Below are positions 26,351 to 35,014 of a stretch of 64,000 bases of DNA, in pieces (positions within the stretch are counted from its first letter, which is position 1; every line of letters begins with the position of its first letter). The notes below the pieces were generated by a model. It made no database searches and was not told where the DNA came from. It saw only the letters and a program-made list of their open reading frames with translations. The DNA is from Azospirillum oryzae. GTDB lineage: Bacteria > Pseudomonadota > Alphaproteobacteria > Azospirillales > Azospirillaceae. The stretch is from contig NZ_VTTM01000006.1 in NCBI RefSeq assembly GCF_008364795.1, forward strand, positions 124,001 through 188,000, in the 5' to 3' direction. Position numbers and translations under genes: made by a program.

Positions 26351-27544
26351 CTATCGCCGCTCCACATTCGGCAGGAAGACGGTCAGCAGCCCCAAGAGCG
26401 GAAGGAACGAGCAGGCGGAATAGACGAAGCCGATGCCGCGCCAGTCGGCGACAAGGCCGAGCCCCGCCGCACCGATGCCGGCGACGCCGAAGGCCAGCCC
26501 GAAGAACAGGCCCGACACCAGACCGACCCGGCCGGGCAGCAATTCCTGCGCATAGACCACGATGGCGGGGAAGGCCGAAGCCAGGGCCAGCCCGATCACG
26601 GCGCTGAGAACCACCGTCGCCGTCAGGCCGACATAGGGCAGGGCCAGGGTGAAGGGCAGGATCCCGAGGATCGAGACCCAGATCACCGTCTTACGGCCGA
26701 TGCGGTCGCCGACCGGCCCGCCGATCACCGTTCCCGCCGCGACCGCCGCCAGGAAGACGAACAGGCAGAGCTGGGCGTCGCCGGTGGACAGCCCGAAGCG
26801 GTCGATCAGGTAGAAGATGTAGTAGCTGGTGATGCTGGCCAGATAGACGTATTTGGAGACGATCAGGGCGATCAGGATGCCGACGGCCCTGGCGACGTGT
26901 CCGGCCGGCAGTTCGGTCCGATGCGCCGACTGTCTGCCACTCGCGCGGGGTTTGGCGTTCAGCCGCTGCCAGCTTCCCAGCCGGACCATGACCACCATGC
27001 CGGCAAGGGCGGTGATGGCGAACCAGCTGAGGCTGCCCTGGCCGTGGGGCAGGATGACGAATGCCGCCAGCAACGGGCCGAGCGCGGAGCCGAGATTGCC
27101 GCCGACCTGGAACAGCGATTGTGCCAGCCCATGGGCGCCGCCGGAGGCTTGGCGCGCGATGCGCGACGCTTCCGGATGGAAGACGGACGACCCGAAGCCC
27201 AGCAGCATCCCGCCGGCCAGCAGCGCCGGAAAGCCGGGCGCCCAGGCCAGGGTGAGAAGCCCGAGCAGGGTGGAGCCCATGCCGAAGACCAGCGAATAGG
27301 GCATCGGCTTGCGGTCGGTGACGAGCCCGACCAGCGGCTGCAGAAGCGATGCCGTGACCTGATAGACGAAGGTCAGCAGGCCGAGTTGGGCGAAGCTGAG
27401 GCCGAACTCGTCTTTCAGGATCGGATAGACCGCCGGCAGCAGCGACTGGATCATGTCGTTGAGCAGGTGGCAGGCGCTGATCGCGGCCAGGATGGAAAAG
27501 GCCGTCGAACCGGTGCGGGGCCGGCTCATGGTGGTGTCGGTCAC
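26351..27544 (-). CDS. MFS transporter, fosmidomycin-resistance (Fsr)-like
   Basis: A 397-residue major facilitator protein with twelve predicted membrane segments. The N-terminal part (SACHLLNDMIQSLLPAVYPI, then FAQLGLLTFVYQVTASLLQP) and the loop LVTDRKPMPYSLVFGMGSTL after the second segment match the Fsr/YfnC efflux family; GSSVFHPEASRIARQASGG follows. Family members export fosmidomycin and other small molecules. The GTG at 27544 is preferred because AGAGGG lies 9 bases upstream, while the ATG five codons later has no ribosome site. It is divergent from the AraC regulator gene 167 bases away, which probably controls it. Confidence 0.85.
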   Translation of the reverse strand: MTDTTMSRPRTGSTAFSILAAISACHLLNDMIQSLLPAVYPILKDEFGLSFAQLGLLTFVYQVTASLLQPLVGLVTDRKPMPYSLVFGMGSTLLGLLTLAWAPGFPALLAGGMLLGFGSSVFHPEASRIARQASGGAHGLAQSLFQVGGNLGSALGPLLAAFVILPHGQGSLSWFAITALAGMVVMVRLGSWQRLNAKPRASGRQSAHRTELPAGHVARAVGILIALIVSKYVYLASITSYYIFYLIDRFGLSTGDAQLCLFVFLAAVAAGTVIGGPVGDRIGRKTVIWVSILGILPFTLALPYVGLTATVVLSAVIGLALASAFPAIVVYAQELLPGRVGLVSGLFFGLAFGVAGIGAAGLGLVADWRGIGFVYSACSFLPLLGLLTVFLPNVERR

Positions 27545-27710
27545 GGGGGCATGCCCTCTTCTCTCCGCCTCAGGCGTTGGGTCCGTCCCGCCCTTGAAGG
27601 AGGGGGCGGTCCGGGATCGCCCGGCATGTTGCGTTGAATGCACCGTAAGCCTACGGTCGGCTGAGAAGGCCCGCCACCGCGGTCAGGCCAGTTTCCTACG
27701 AGATCGGGCC

Positions 27711-28487
27711 ATGGTCAGAAATGTCCGCGTCGACGAGATCGATGCCGTCCAGCGGCCACTGCTCGCCACCACCCACGATTACCCGGACGGCGGCACGCTG
27801 CCGCTCCACCGGCACCGGCGCGGACAGCTGATCTCCGGCATCACCGGGGTGCTGATCATGTCGACGCCGCAGGGGCGATGGGTGGTGCCGCCGGACTTCG
27901 GCCTGTGGATTCCGCCCGGCGTGATGCACGAGGTCCGCATGATCGGGGCGGTGACCACCCAAAGCCTCTACCTTGATCCGGACCTGACCGGCGGCATGCC
28001 GGACCGCTGTCAGGTCGTCGGGCTTTCGCCCTTCATCCGCAGCCTGATTTCCCGCGCCGTGGATGTCCCGGCCGATTACGATCCGGACAGCCATGACGGC
28101 GCGGTGATGGCGCTGATCCGCTACGAAATGCAGCATCTGCCGGCCCAGCCGCTGACCGTGCCCTTCCCGACGAACCCTGCCCTGGCCGAGCGTTGCCGAC
28201 GCTTTCTTCGGCGACCGGCGGTGCATGAGACGATCGAGCAATGGTGCGACGGGCTGGGGGTCAGCCGGCGCGCCTTCACCCGGCTGTTCCGGCGGGAAAC
28301 CGGGCTGAGCTTCCTGGAGTGGCGCCAGCAGGCCTGCCTTGCCGCCGCCCTGCCGCGGCTGGTGGCGGGGGAGAGCGTCACCGCTGTCGCGCTCGACCTC
28401 GGCTATGACAACCCCGCCGCCTTCACGGCGATGTTCAAGCGGGTGCTCGGATCGTCGCCGCGCGCCTATCTCAAGGGTGACGGCTGA
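27711..28487 (+). CDS. AraC-family transcriptional regulator (cupin sensor)
   Basis: A 258-residue regulator with an N-terminal cupin-like sensor domain (about residues 20-130: HDYPDGGTLPLHRHRRGQL, GRWVVPPDFGLWIPPGVMHE) and a C-terminal AraC DNA-binding domain (CDGLGVSRRAFTRLFRRETG and VTAVALDLGYDNPAAFTAMF). This is the layout of AraC regulators that pair with MFS efflux genes. The ATG at 27711 begins the conserved part; in-frame upstream sequence belongs to the divergent promoter and the antisense of the pump gene. The ligand is unknown. It converges with the SDR gene, 9 bases apart. Confidence 0.85.
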   Translation: MVRNVRVDEIDAVQRPLLATTHDYPDGGTLPLHRHRRGQLISGITGVLIMSTPQGRWVVPPDFGLWIPPGVMHEVRMIGAVTTQSLYLDPDLTGGMPDRCQVVGLSPFIRSLISRAVDVPADYDPDSHDGAVMALIRYEMQHLPAQPLTVPFPTNPALAERCRRFLRRPAVHETIEQWCDGLGVSRRAFTRLFRRETGLSFLEWRQQACLAAALPRLVAGESVTAVALDLGYDNPAAFTAMFKRVLGSSPRAYLKGDG

Positions 28488-28496
28488 CGCCTCCGC

Positions 28497-29384
28497 TCAT
28501 GGGTATCGCATCGCCTCCAGATCGGCGATGAGACCGGGACCTTGCGGTCGCCAACCGAGCGTCGCCTGCGTCAGGGCGCTGGATGCCGCCATGTCGATGC
28601 CCGCGAACATCGTCATCCAGCCGAAGGACTCCGCCGCCTTGTCCTGCGGGATGGAGACCACGGGAATCCTCAGGCCGCGCGCCAGCGTTTCGACGATCTC
28701 GCGGGTCTCGACTCCTTCCTCGCCGACCGCGTGGTAGCGGGCGCCGGCTTCCGCCTTCTCGATGGCCAGCCGATAAAGGCGGGCGACGTCGCTGAGATGA
28801 CCGGCGGACCAGCGGTTGCGCCCCTCGCCGATGTAGGCTGCGGCACCCTTTTCGCGGAAGATGGCGATCAGCGGGGTGATCAGTCCCTGCTTCTCGGTGT
28901 TGTGGACCTGCGGCAGACGCAACACCGCGACGTTGACGCCGGCATCCAGCAGTTCGTTGCCGGCCTGCTCCGATGCGATGCGCGGATTGGGGTGGGAATC
29001 GTCGAAGACATCCTCCCGGGCGAGCCTGCCATGGCCGGCACCGCCGATACCGACCCCGGAAGTGATCAGCAACGGGCGCCGGGATCCCTTCAGCACCTCG
29101 CCCAGCGCGCCGATCACTCGGCGGTCCTTTTCGCAGTTCTCGACAAAGCGCGAGAAGTCGTGGTCGAAAGCGGTGTGGATCACCGCGTCGGCACTCTCGG
29201 CGCCGCTTCGGACGCTCGCCAAGTCCTCCAGGGTGCCGTGGTGCGGCTCGACCCCGGCGGCTTCCAGCGCGCGGGCGCCGTCAGCGGATCGGGTCATGCC
29301 GACGACATGGTGCCCGGCCTCCAGCAATTCGGACAGCACCGCCCGGCCGATGAAGCCGGTGGCGCCGGTGAGGAAAATACGCAT
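28497..29384 (-). CDS. NAD(P)-dependent epimerase/dehydratase-like SDR protein
   Basis: A 295-residue extended short-chain dehydrogenase. The nucleotide-binding glycine motif is MRIFLTGATGFIGRAVLSEL at the N terminus, followed by DAVIHTAFDHDFSRFVENCE and a C-terminal substrate-binding region with WSAGHLSDVARLYRLAIEKA. The usual YxxxK catalytic tyrosine is not obvious (the aligned region reads DSHPNPRIASEQAGN), so it may be a non-catalytic or atypical member of the NAD-binding domain 10 or 4 group. It is divergent from the XRE regulator gene (101 bases between starts), a pairing often seen for SDR genes controlled by MmyB-like regulators. Confidence 0.8.
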   Translation of the reverse strand: MRIFLTGATGFIGRAVLSELLEAGHHVVGMTRSADGARALEAAGVEPHHGTLEDLASVRSGAESADAVIHTAFDHDFSRFVENCEKDRRVIGALGEVLKGSRRPLLITSGVGIGGAGHGRLAREDVFDDSHPNPRIASEQAGNELLDAGVNVAVLRLPQVHNTEKQGLITPLIAIFREKGAAAYIGEGRNRWSAGHLSDVARLYRLAIEKAEAGARYHAVGEEGVETREIVETLARGLRIPVVSIPQDKAAESFGWMTMFAGIDMAASSALTQATLGWRPQGPGLIADLEAMRYP

Positions 29385-29485
29385 GGGGACATCACCTTTC
29401 CAATTCCGTCACCCTACTCTGATGGGTTGTGATATCCTGTTAAAGTAGTGACGTTTTCCTAGTATAGCGGCTACCAGGATCGCCG

Positions 29486-30337
29486 ATGCAGCCCGACGCA
29501 AAGCAGGTCAGCACACTCGCCGCCTTCCTGCGCGACCGCCGCACGCGGCTCGATCCGGCGGCTTTCGGCTTCACGGGGCGCCGCCGCACGCCGGGACTGC
29601 GCCGGGAGGAGGTGGCGCAGCGGGCCAACATCAGCCCGACCTGGTACACCTGGCTGGAACAGGGGCGGGGAGGGGCGCCGTCGGCCGACGTGCTGGACCG
29701 GATCGCCGGCAGCCTGTTGCTGACCGATCTGGAACGGGAGCATCTGTTCATCCTGGCGCTCGGCCGTCCGCCGGAAATGCGGTACAGGCCGGCGGATGGC
29801 GTCAGTCCGCGTCTGCAACGGCTGCTGGATGCGTTCGACGCCTGTCCCGCCTTCATCAAGACGGCGACCTGGGACGTGCTGGCCTGGAATCAGGCCGCCG
29901 CGGTCGTTCTGACCGATTACGCCACGCTTCCCCCCGACCGGCGCAACATCCTGCGGCTGGTGTTCTGCAATCCGTCGATCCGGGCCAAGCAGAAGGATTG
30001 GGAAGGCATGGCGCGGTTCCTGGTCGGCGCCTTCCGGGTCGATGCCGCCCGGGCCGGGGCGGTGAAGGAGATTGCCGACCTCGTCGACGAGTTGTGCCGG
30101 GCCAGCGCGGATTTCGCCCGGTTCTGGAAGGAGAACGACGTCTATGCGCCGAGCGAGGGGATCAAGCGCCTGCAGCATCCCGAACTCGGCAGCATCGAGA
30201 TGGAGTTTTCCGGATTCGCCGTCGATGGCCGTCCGGACCTGGGGCTGCTGGTCTACAATCCGCTGGATGAGCAGATCAAGGACCGCATCCGTGCCATCGT
30301 CGCCCGAAGGACAGGGACGGGGGCGGCGGGGCACTGA
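29486..30337 (+). CDS. XRE-family regulator with MmyB-like ligand-binding domain
   Basis: A 283-residue regulator. Residues 1-85 are an XRE helix-turn-helix (LRREEVAQRANISPTWYTWL EQ-type recognition region, then GAPSADVLDRIAGSLLLTDL), and the rest is the MmyB-like PAS-related domain: FIKTATWDVLAWNQAAAVVL, RNILRLVFCNPSIRAKQKDW and LGLLVYNPLDEQIKDRIRAI. The closest type is the regulator of short-chain dehydrogenases in Actinobacteria and Proteobacteria. It is divergent from the SDR gene, and the shared 101-base gap with AT-rich sequence (TTAAAGTAGTGACGTTTTCC) likely holds the operator. Confidence 0.87.
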   Translation: MQPDAKQVSTLAAFLRDRRTRLDPAAFGFTGRRRTPGLRREEVAQRANISPTWYTWLEQGRGGAPSADVLDRIAGSLLLTDLEREHLFILALGRPPEMRYRPADGVSPRLQRLLDAFDACPAFIKTATWDVLAWNQAAAVVLTDYATLPPDRRNILRLVFCNPSIRAKQKDWEGMARFLVGAFRVDAARAGAVKEIADLVDELCRASADFARFWKENDVYAPSEGIKRLQHPELGSIEMEFSGFAVDGRPDLGLLVYNPLDEQIKDRIRAIVARRTGTGAAGH

Positions 30338-30428
30338 GCGGTGCGCCCTGGTAGGTCTCGCCCGATCGTCCAGCGGCCGCGCCCGTCCATCGACGCCCGG
30401 ATGCTGGGCCGCGGTCCAGAGGCTGGCA

Positions 30429-31856
30429 TCAGTCGTCTGAATGCGACGCAATGCCGTGTTTGCGCAGTTTGGCGTAGAGGTTTGTGCGCGAAAGGCCGAG
30501 CCTCCGGGCCGCTTCGAGCTTGTTGCCCCGGCAATCCTCAAGGGATTCCAGAATGAGCGCCCGTTCCAATTCGTCCATGGCGGCGTTCAGGGACCGCTTC
30601 CGGTCGGGTGGGGCAGGGGGTTGGATCGCGGCGCTCGGAAGGATGTCCGCGAAATCTTCGGCCCTGATGCGCTCGCCTTCGGTACGCACATAGACCTGTT
30701 CGATGACGTTGGCCAATTCACGGACATTGCCGGGCCAATCATGCTGCCGCAGCGCATCCAGCGCCGCAGGCGTGAACTCGCGCATCGGCTGATCGAGACT
30801 GATGGCGATCTTCTCCGAAAACAGGGGGGCCAGGATCTCCAGGTCGTCCTTGCGGTCACGGAGCGCCGGCAGTTGTATCGGAAAGACATTGAGCCGGTAG
30901 TACAGATCCGACCGGAAGGTGCCGCTGCGCACCATCTCGGCCAGGGGACGGCTGGTTGCCGCGATGATGCGGACATCGACCTTGATGACCTGATTGGACC
31001 CGAGCGGTTCGACCTCGCGTTCCTGCAGGGCGCGCAGCAATTTGGCCTGCAGCGGCAGGGGCATGTCGCCGATCTCGTCGAGAAACAGCGTTCCGCCATG
31101 GGCAAGCTGGAACTTGCCGGGGCGTGGCTGGCGGGCGGCGCCCGTATATGCCCCCGGTGCGACCCCGAAGAACTCCGCTTCCAGAAGATTTTCGGGAATC
31201 GCGGCGGTGTTGACGGCGACGAAGGGGCGGTGGGCACGGTCCGAGGAGGCGTGGATCGACTGGGCCACCAGTTCCTTGCCGGTCCCGGTTTCGCCAAGCA
31301 GCAGGACCGCCGACCGGATCTGGCCGGCCCTGCGCACCAACCGCTTGACCTGAAGCATCGGCTGGCTGAAGCCGATCAGGTTCTCCACCGTGTATTGGGA
31401 GGCGCGGCTCGCCGCCAACTCCTGCTCCACACGGGTCAGGCGGGACTGCAACTTGTTGAAGCGGTCGGCGATGGGCCGAAGATATGTCAGGCTGTTCTTC
31501 AGGGCGAAGGCAAGGGCGCCGATGACCTGTCCCTGCTCATCGCGCAGGGGAAGGCGGCTGACCAGTAGCGTGTGCTCGCCATAGCGCATGATGTCGAGCG
31601 GCAGCGACCGACCCGTTTCCACCACCTCGCGCATCCGGCTGTGTGGAATGATGCGCTCCACCGGTTGGCCGATTGCGTCCGCCGGCGACCGGAAGCCAAG
31701 CATCGCAATCTGCTTGTCGCTGAACCAGACATGCTTGTCATTCGACCAGACGAGACGCGCATCCTGATCGACCAGTATGGCGCCGTCGATCATCTCATCG
31801 ATCATCACCATCAGCGCACGTGCCGCAGCGAAATGACCGGCCGGATCCTTCTGCAT
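30429..31856 (-). CDS. Sigma-54-dependent enhancer-binding regulator with PAS sensor
   Basis: A 475-residue activator: a PAS domain (about residues 20-125), a short coiled region, the AAA+ domain and a C-terminal Fis helix-turn-helix (GNKLEAARRLGLSRTNLYAK). Walker A is GETGTGKE (188-195) and Walker B LFLDEIGD (257-264). The sigma-54 contact loop reads GAYTGA (235-240) rather than the usual GAFTGA, a conservative change. The ATG at 31856 is chosen because GAGGAG lies 7 bases before it. It is divergent from the dehydrogenase operon, whose promoter is a sigma-54 type, so it almost surely activates that operon. The PAS ligand is unknown. Confidence 0.92.
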   Translation of the reverse strand: MQKDPAGHFAAARALMVMIDEMIDGAILVDQDARLVWSNDKHVWFSDKQIAMLGFRSPADAIGQPVERIIPHSRMREVVETGRSLPLDIMRYGEHTLLVSRLPLRDEQGQVIGALAFALKNSLTYLRPIADRFNKLQSRLTRVEQELAASRASQYTVENLIGFSQPMLQVKRLVRRAGQIRSAVLLLGETGTGKELVAQSIHASSDRAHRPFVAVNTAAIPENLLEAEFFGVAPGAYTGAARQPRPGKFQLAHGGTLFLDEIGDMPLPLQAKLLRALQEREVEPLGSNQVIKVDVRIIAATSRPLAEMVRSGTFRSDLYYRLNVFPIQLPALRDRKDDLEILAPLFSEKIAISLDQPMREFTPAALDALRQHDWPGNVRELANVIEQVYVRTEGERIRAEDFADILPSAAIQPPAPPDRKRSLNAAMDELERALILESLEDCRGNKLEAARRLGLSRTNLYAKLRKHGIASHSDD

Positions 31857-31961
31857 GCCACGCTCCTCGGTGTCGCTGATTGTCAATATACTGTACATTG
31901 TTTGTCAGAAAAGTGAACACGGTGAAAGCGCGGATTTGCAGAGGTATTCCGCCCTTTGCGG

Positions 31962-31983
31962 CAGTCGACTGTCAGCGATCGCT
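31962..31983. promoter_or_regulatory. Tandem palindromes, candidate enhancer sites for the sigma-54 regulator
   Basis: Two perfect 10-base palindromes lie 2 bases apart: CAGTCGACTG at 31962-31971 and AGCGATCGCT at 31974-31983. They are about 70-90 bases upstream of the -24 element of the downstream operon and about 110 bases upstream of the regulator start, the usual distance for upstream activator sequences bound by sigma-54 activators. Binding by this regulator has not been shown; the call is based on position and symmetry. Confidence 0.5.
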
Positions 31984-32051
31984 AACTTCTGCTCTTCCGC
32001 ATAGTGAAAGCGGCTTGGCGCATATCCTTTTCTTTCAAGCAGTTATCCATG

Positions 32052-32067
32052 TGGCACGCGCGTTGCT
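32052..32067 (+). promoter_or_regulatory. Sigma-54 (-24/-12) promoter
   Basis: The sequence TGGCACGCGCGTTGCT fits the sigma-54 consensus TGGCACG-N4-TTGCW at every defined position, with the GG and GC doublets at the correct spacing. It lies 120 bases upstream of the dehydrogenase start at 32187, on the same strand, and next to a divergent gene for a sigma-54 activator. This should make expression of the whole 32.2-36.2 kb operon dependent on RpoN and the regulator. Confidence 0.88.
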
Positions 32068-32186
32068 AACCATCCCTTCCAAAATGCGCGCCACCCGAAC
32101 AATCCGCCTCGCAATCCTACGGACCTTGGCAGGAAAGAGGGGCGGGCACGGGCTTCCGGTCAGGCAAAGGGGGATATGCACGCGCC

Positions 32187-33098
32187 ATGACAAACCAGCG
32201 CATCGCGATCATCGGCGGCGGACTGATGGGGCACGGGATCGCACAGGCCTTTGCCGCCGCCGGACATCGCGTCGCCATCCAGGAACCCGATGCCGAACGC
32301 CGGTCCGCGATCCCCGACCATGTCCGCCGCAATCTGCGGGCATTGGGCGAGGACATCGCGGCCGCCAACCTGATCGACCTGCACGAAACGCTGGCGGGCG
32401 CCGTTGCCGGCGCCGACATCGTCATCGAGGCGGTGCCGGAGGACCTCGCCCTCAAACAACGCATCGTCGCCGCCATCGAAGCGGCCGCGCCTCCCCATGC
32501 GCTTCTCGCCAGCAACACGTCGGTCATCCCGATCACGCGGATCATGGAGCCGCTTTCCGACAAGTCCCGTGCCCTGGGCACTCATTGGTGGAACCCGCCC
32601 TATCTGATCCCGCTGGTCGAGGTGATCCAGACCCAGGACACCAGCGATGCCGCAATCGCCGCGATGATCGGCCTGCTGACGTCCATTGGAAAGACGCCGG
32701 TGCATGTCCGCAAGGATGTTCCCGGCTTCATCGGCAATCGCCTGCAGCACGCGCTCTGGCGCGAGGCGATTGCCCTGGTCCAGAACGGCGTGTGCGATGC
32801 CGAAACGGTCGATGCCGTGGTCAAGGCGAGTTTCGGCCGGCGGCTCGCCGTCCTCGGACCGTTGGAGAATGCCGATCTTGTCGGCACCGACCTGACCCTC
32901 GCGGTTCATGAGCATGTCCTGCCCGATCTCGACCGCAGCCCCGGTCCGCTGCCGCTTCTGCGCGATCTGGTCGCGTCGGGACGGCTGGGCATGAAGGCCG
33001 GCGCCGGTTTCCGGACCTGGACGGAAGCGCAGCGGGAGGAGGTCACCGCCACCCTTGCAACGCATCTTCAACGCCTGGATGGCCTCGACCGCCGGTAG
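32187..33098 (+). CDS. 3-hydroxyacyl-CoA dehydrogenase-family NAD dehydrogenase (possible carnitine 3-dehydrogenase)
   Basis: A 303-residue protein with the N-terminal NAD motif IAIIGGGLMGHGIAQAFAAA, the ADIVIEAVPEDLALKQRIVA segment, and the catalytic region LGTHWWNPPYLIPLVEVIQT (the WNPP and histidine of the HCDH family), then a C-terminal helical domain. The family includes hydroxyacyl-CoA and carnitine dehydrogenases; free carnitine dehydrogenases of bacteria have this size. Its partner here is a beta-keto acid cleavage enzyme, a pair that in characterised cases turns carnitine into betaine. That reading is attractive because betaine catabolism is encoded nearby, but the substrate is not certain. 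First gene of the sigma-54 operon. Confidence 0.72.
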   Translation: MTNQRIAIIGGGLMGHGIAQAFAAAGHRVAIQEPDAERRSAIPDHVRRNLRALGEDIAAANLIDLHETLAGAVAGADIVIEAVPEDLALKQRIVAAIEAAAPPHALLASNTSVIPITRIMEPLSDKSRALGTHWWNPPYLIPLVEVIQTQDTSDAAIAAMIGLLTSIGKTPVHVRKDVPGFIGNRLQHALWREAIALVQNGVCDAETVDAVVKASFGRRLAVLGPLENADLVGTDLTLAVHEHVLPDLDRSPGPLPLLRDLVASGRLGMKAGAGFRTWTEAQREEVTATLATHLQRLDGLDRR

Positions 33099-33179
33099 CC
33101 GCCGCCGCAGCCGCTCGGCGACGTTCAATCTTCAATCGTCCGCAGCCTCGACGGGCGGTTCAACACAGGAGGGCCTTGC

Positions 33180-34118
33180 ATGGCCGCATCAGGCAAGAAA
33201 GTCATTATCAGCTGCGCGTTGACGGGCTCGATCCACACGCCCACCATGTCGGACGCCCTGCCGGTCACGCCCGACGAAATCGTCGAGCAGGGGGTCGGTG
33301 CGGCCGAAGCCGGGGCGGCGATCCTGCACCTGCACGCCCGCGATCCCCGCACTGGACAGCCGACACCCGATCCGGCGGTGTTCATGCAGTTCCTGCCGCG
33401 GCTGAAGCAGTCCACCGACGCGGTGCTGAACATCACCACCGGCGGTTCGCTCAACATGACGGTTCAGGAACGGCTCGCCGCCCCGCTGCAGGCCCGGCCG
33501 GAAATGTGCTCGCTCAACATGGGTTCGATGAACTTCGGCATCTTCCCGTTGGCCGACCGGTACAAGAACTGGAAGCATGACTGGGAAGAGCCCTACCTGC
33601 GCAGCACCGACGACTTCATCTTCCGCAACACCTTCCGGGACATCGCCTATATTCTGGAACACCTGGGTGAAGGCTGTGGCACGCGCTTCGAGTTCGAATG
33701 CTACGATGTCGGCCATCTGTACAATCTCGCGCATTTCCTGGATCGCGGACTGGTGAAGACGCCGCTCTTCATCCAGACGATCTTCGGAATCCTGGGCGGC
33801 ATCGGGGCGGAGGAGCGCAACCTCGTCTTCATGCGCGAAACCGCCGACCGCCTGTTCGGCAAGGATTACGAATGGTCGGTGCTGGCCGCCGGCCGCCATC
33901 AGATTCCCTTCACGACCATGGCCGCGGTGATGGGCGGCAATGTCCGGGTCGGGCTTGAGGACAGCCTCTATCTCGCCAAGGGCCGGTTGGCGCGGAACAG
34001 CGCCGAGCAGGTGGCGAAGATCCGTCGCATCCTGGAGGAACTGTCGCTGGAGGTTGCCACCCCGGAAGAGGCGCGCGCCATGCTCCACCTCAAGGGCGCC
34101 GATCAGGTGGCGTTCTGA
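33180..34118 (+). CDS. Beta-keto acid cleavage enzyme (BKACE, DUF849)
   Basis: A 312-residue TIM-barrel zinc enzyme of the BKACE family. Diagnostic segments are VIISCALTGSIHTPTMSDAL, AAILHLHARDPRTGQPTPD (the HxH zinc ligands) and CSLNMGSMNFGIFPL, with a third ligand in the FEFECYDVGHLYNLA region (near residue 180). BKACEs transfer acetyl units from a beta-keto acid to acetyl-CoA, giving acetoacetate and a shorter CoA thioester; reported substrates include 3-keto-5-aminohexanoate and dehydrocarnitine. The gene follows the dehydrogenase by 82 bases and precedes a hydroxybutyrate-type SDR, so acetoacetate handling is consistent. Substrate is inferred from context. Confidence 0.82.
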   Translation: MAASGKKVIISCALTGSIHTPTMSDALPVTPDEIVEQGVGAAEAGAAILHLHARDPRTGQPTPDPAVFMQFLPRLKQSTDAVLNITTGGSLNMTVQERLAAPLQARPEMCSLNMGSMNFGIFPLADRYKNWKHDWEEPYLRSTDDFIFRNTFRDIAYILEHLGEGCGTRFEFECYDVGHLYNLAHFLDRGLVKTPLFIQTIFGILGGIGAEERNLVFMRETADRLFGKDYEWSVLAAGRHQIPFTTMAAVMGGNVRVGLEDSLYLAKGRLARNSAEQVAKIRRILEELSLEVATPEEARAMLHLKGADQVAF

Positions 34119-34151
34119 GCCGCCCCATTTTCCCATATCAAGGACCGATAG

Positions 34152-34931
34152 ATGCAGAACAGAAACGCCGTGGTTACCGGTTCCACCAGCGGAATCGGGC
34201 TGGCGACCGTGCGGGAACTGGCCGGCCGGGGCTGCCATGTGGTGGTCAACGGCTTCGGCGACCGTGCGGAGATCGACCGGACCTGTGCCGAGATCGCGGA
34301 GTTGAGCGGGACCCGGATCGTCTATTCAGGCGCCGATCTCAGCCGGCCGGAGGAGGCCCGCGCCCTGATGGCGGAGGCGGCTGACCTGCTGGGACCGATC
34401 GACATCCTGGTGAACAACGCCGGCATCCAGCATGTCGCCGCCCTGCACGAGTTTCCCGACGACAAGTGGGACCTGCTGCTGGCGGTCAATCTCAGCGCCG
34501 CGTTCCACACCATAAAGGCGGCTGTGCCGGCGATGCGGGAGCGGGGCTGGGGACGCATCGTCAACACCGCGTCCGTGCTGGGCATGGTCGGCGCCCCGCA
34601 CAAGCCGGCCTATGTCGCCGCCAAGCATGGCATCATCGGCCTGACCAAGTCGGTGTCGATCGAGGTCGCCGGTCATGGCATCACCTGCAACGCGGTCTGT
34701 CCCGGCACGGTGCTGACCCCAATCATCGAACGCCAGATCGCCCAGCAGGCGCAGGTCACCGGCCTGCCCGAGGATCAGGTCCTGAAGGCCGTATTCCTGG
34801 AAAAGATGCCGACCGGCCGGCTGATCGGCCCGGAGGAGGTGGCCGCAGCCATCGCCTTCCTCTGTTCCGACGCCGCGGCGTCCATCACCGGGGCGATCCT
34901 TCCCGTGGACGGCGGCTACACCACCCATTGA
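34152..34931 (+). CDS. Short-chain dehydrogenase, 3-hydroxybutyrate dehydrogenase-like
   Basis: A 259-residue classical SDR. It has the cofactor motif VVTGSTSGIGLATVRELAGR, the NNAGIQHV segment near residue 90, the catalytic serine in IVNTASVLGMVGAPHKPAYV and the YVAAKHG motif (Y and K of the catalytic tetrad). The C-terminal VPGTVLTPIIERQIAQQAQV-like stretch matches D-3-hydroxybutyrate dehydrogenases, which interconvert 3-hydroxybutyrate and acetoacetate. Downstream of a BKACE, which releases acetoacetate, this gives a simple route for the product. It is 33 bases after the BKACE stop and 83 bases before the binding-protein gene. Confidence 0.83.
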   Translation: MQNRNAVVTGSTSGIGLATVRELAGRGCHVVVNGFGDRAEIDRTCAEIAELSGTRIVYSGADLSRPEEARALMAEAADLLGPIDILVNNAGIQHVAALHEFPDDKWDLLLAVNLSAAFHTIKAAVPAMRERGWGRIVNTASVLGMVGAPHKPAYVAAKHGIIGLTKSVSIEVAGHGITCNAVCPGTVLTPIIERQIAQQAQVTGLPEDQVLKAVFLEKMPTGRLIGPEEVAAAIAFLCSDAAASITGAILPVDGGYTTH

Positions 34932-35014
34932 GTCAAGGTCCCGCGACCCTTCGGGCGGCGCCGTCGCCGGCGACCGCCCCAATCACCAAGAACTGACAGA
35001 ATTGGGAGTGAAAG

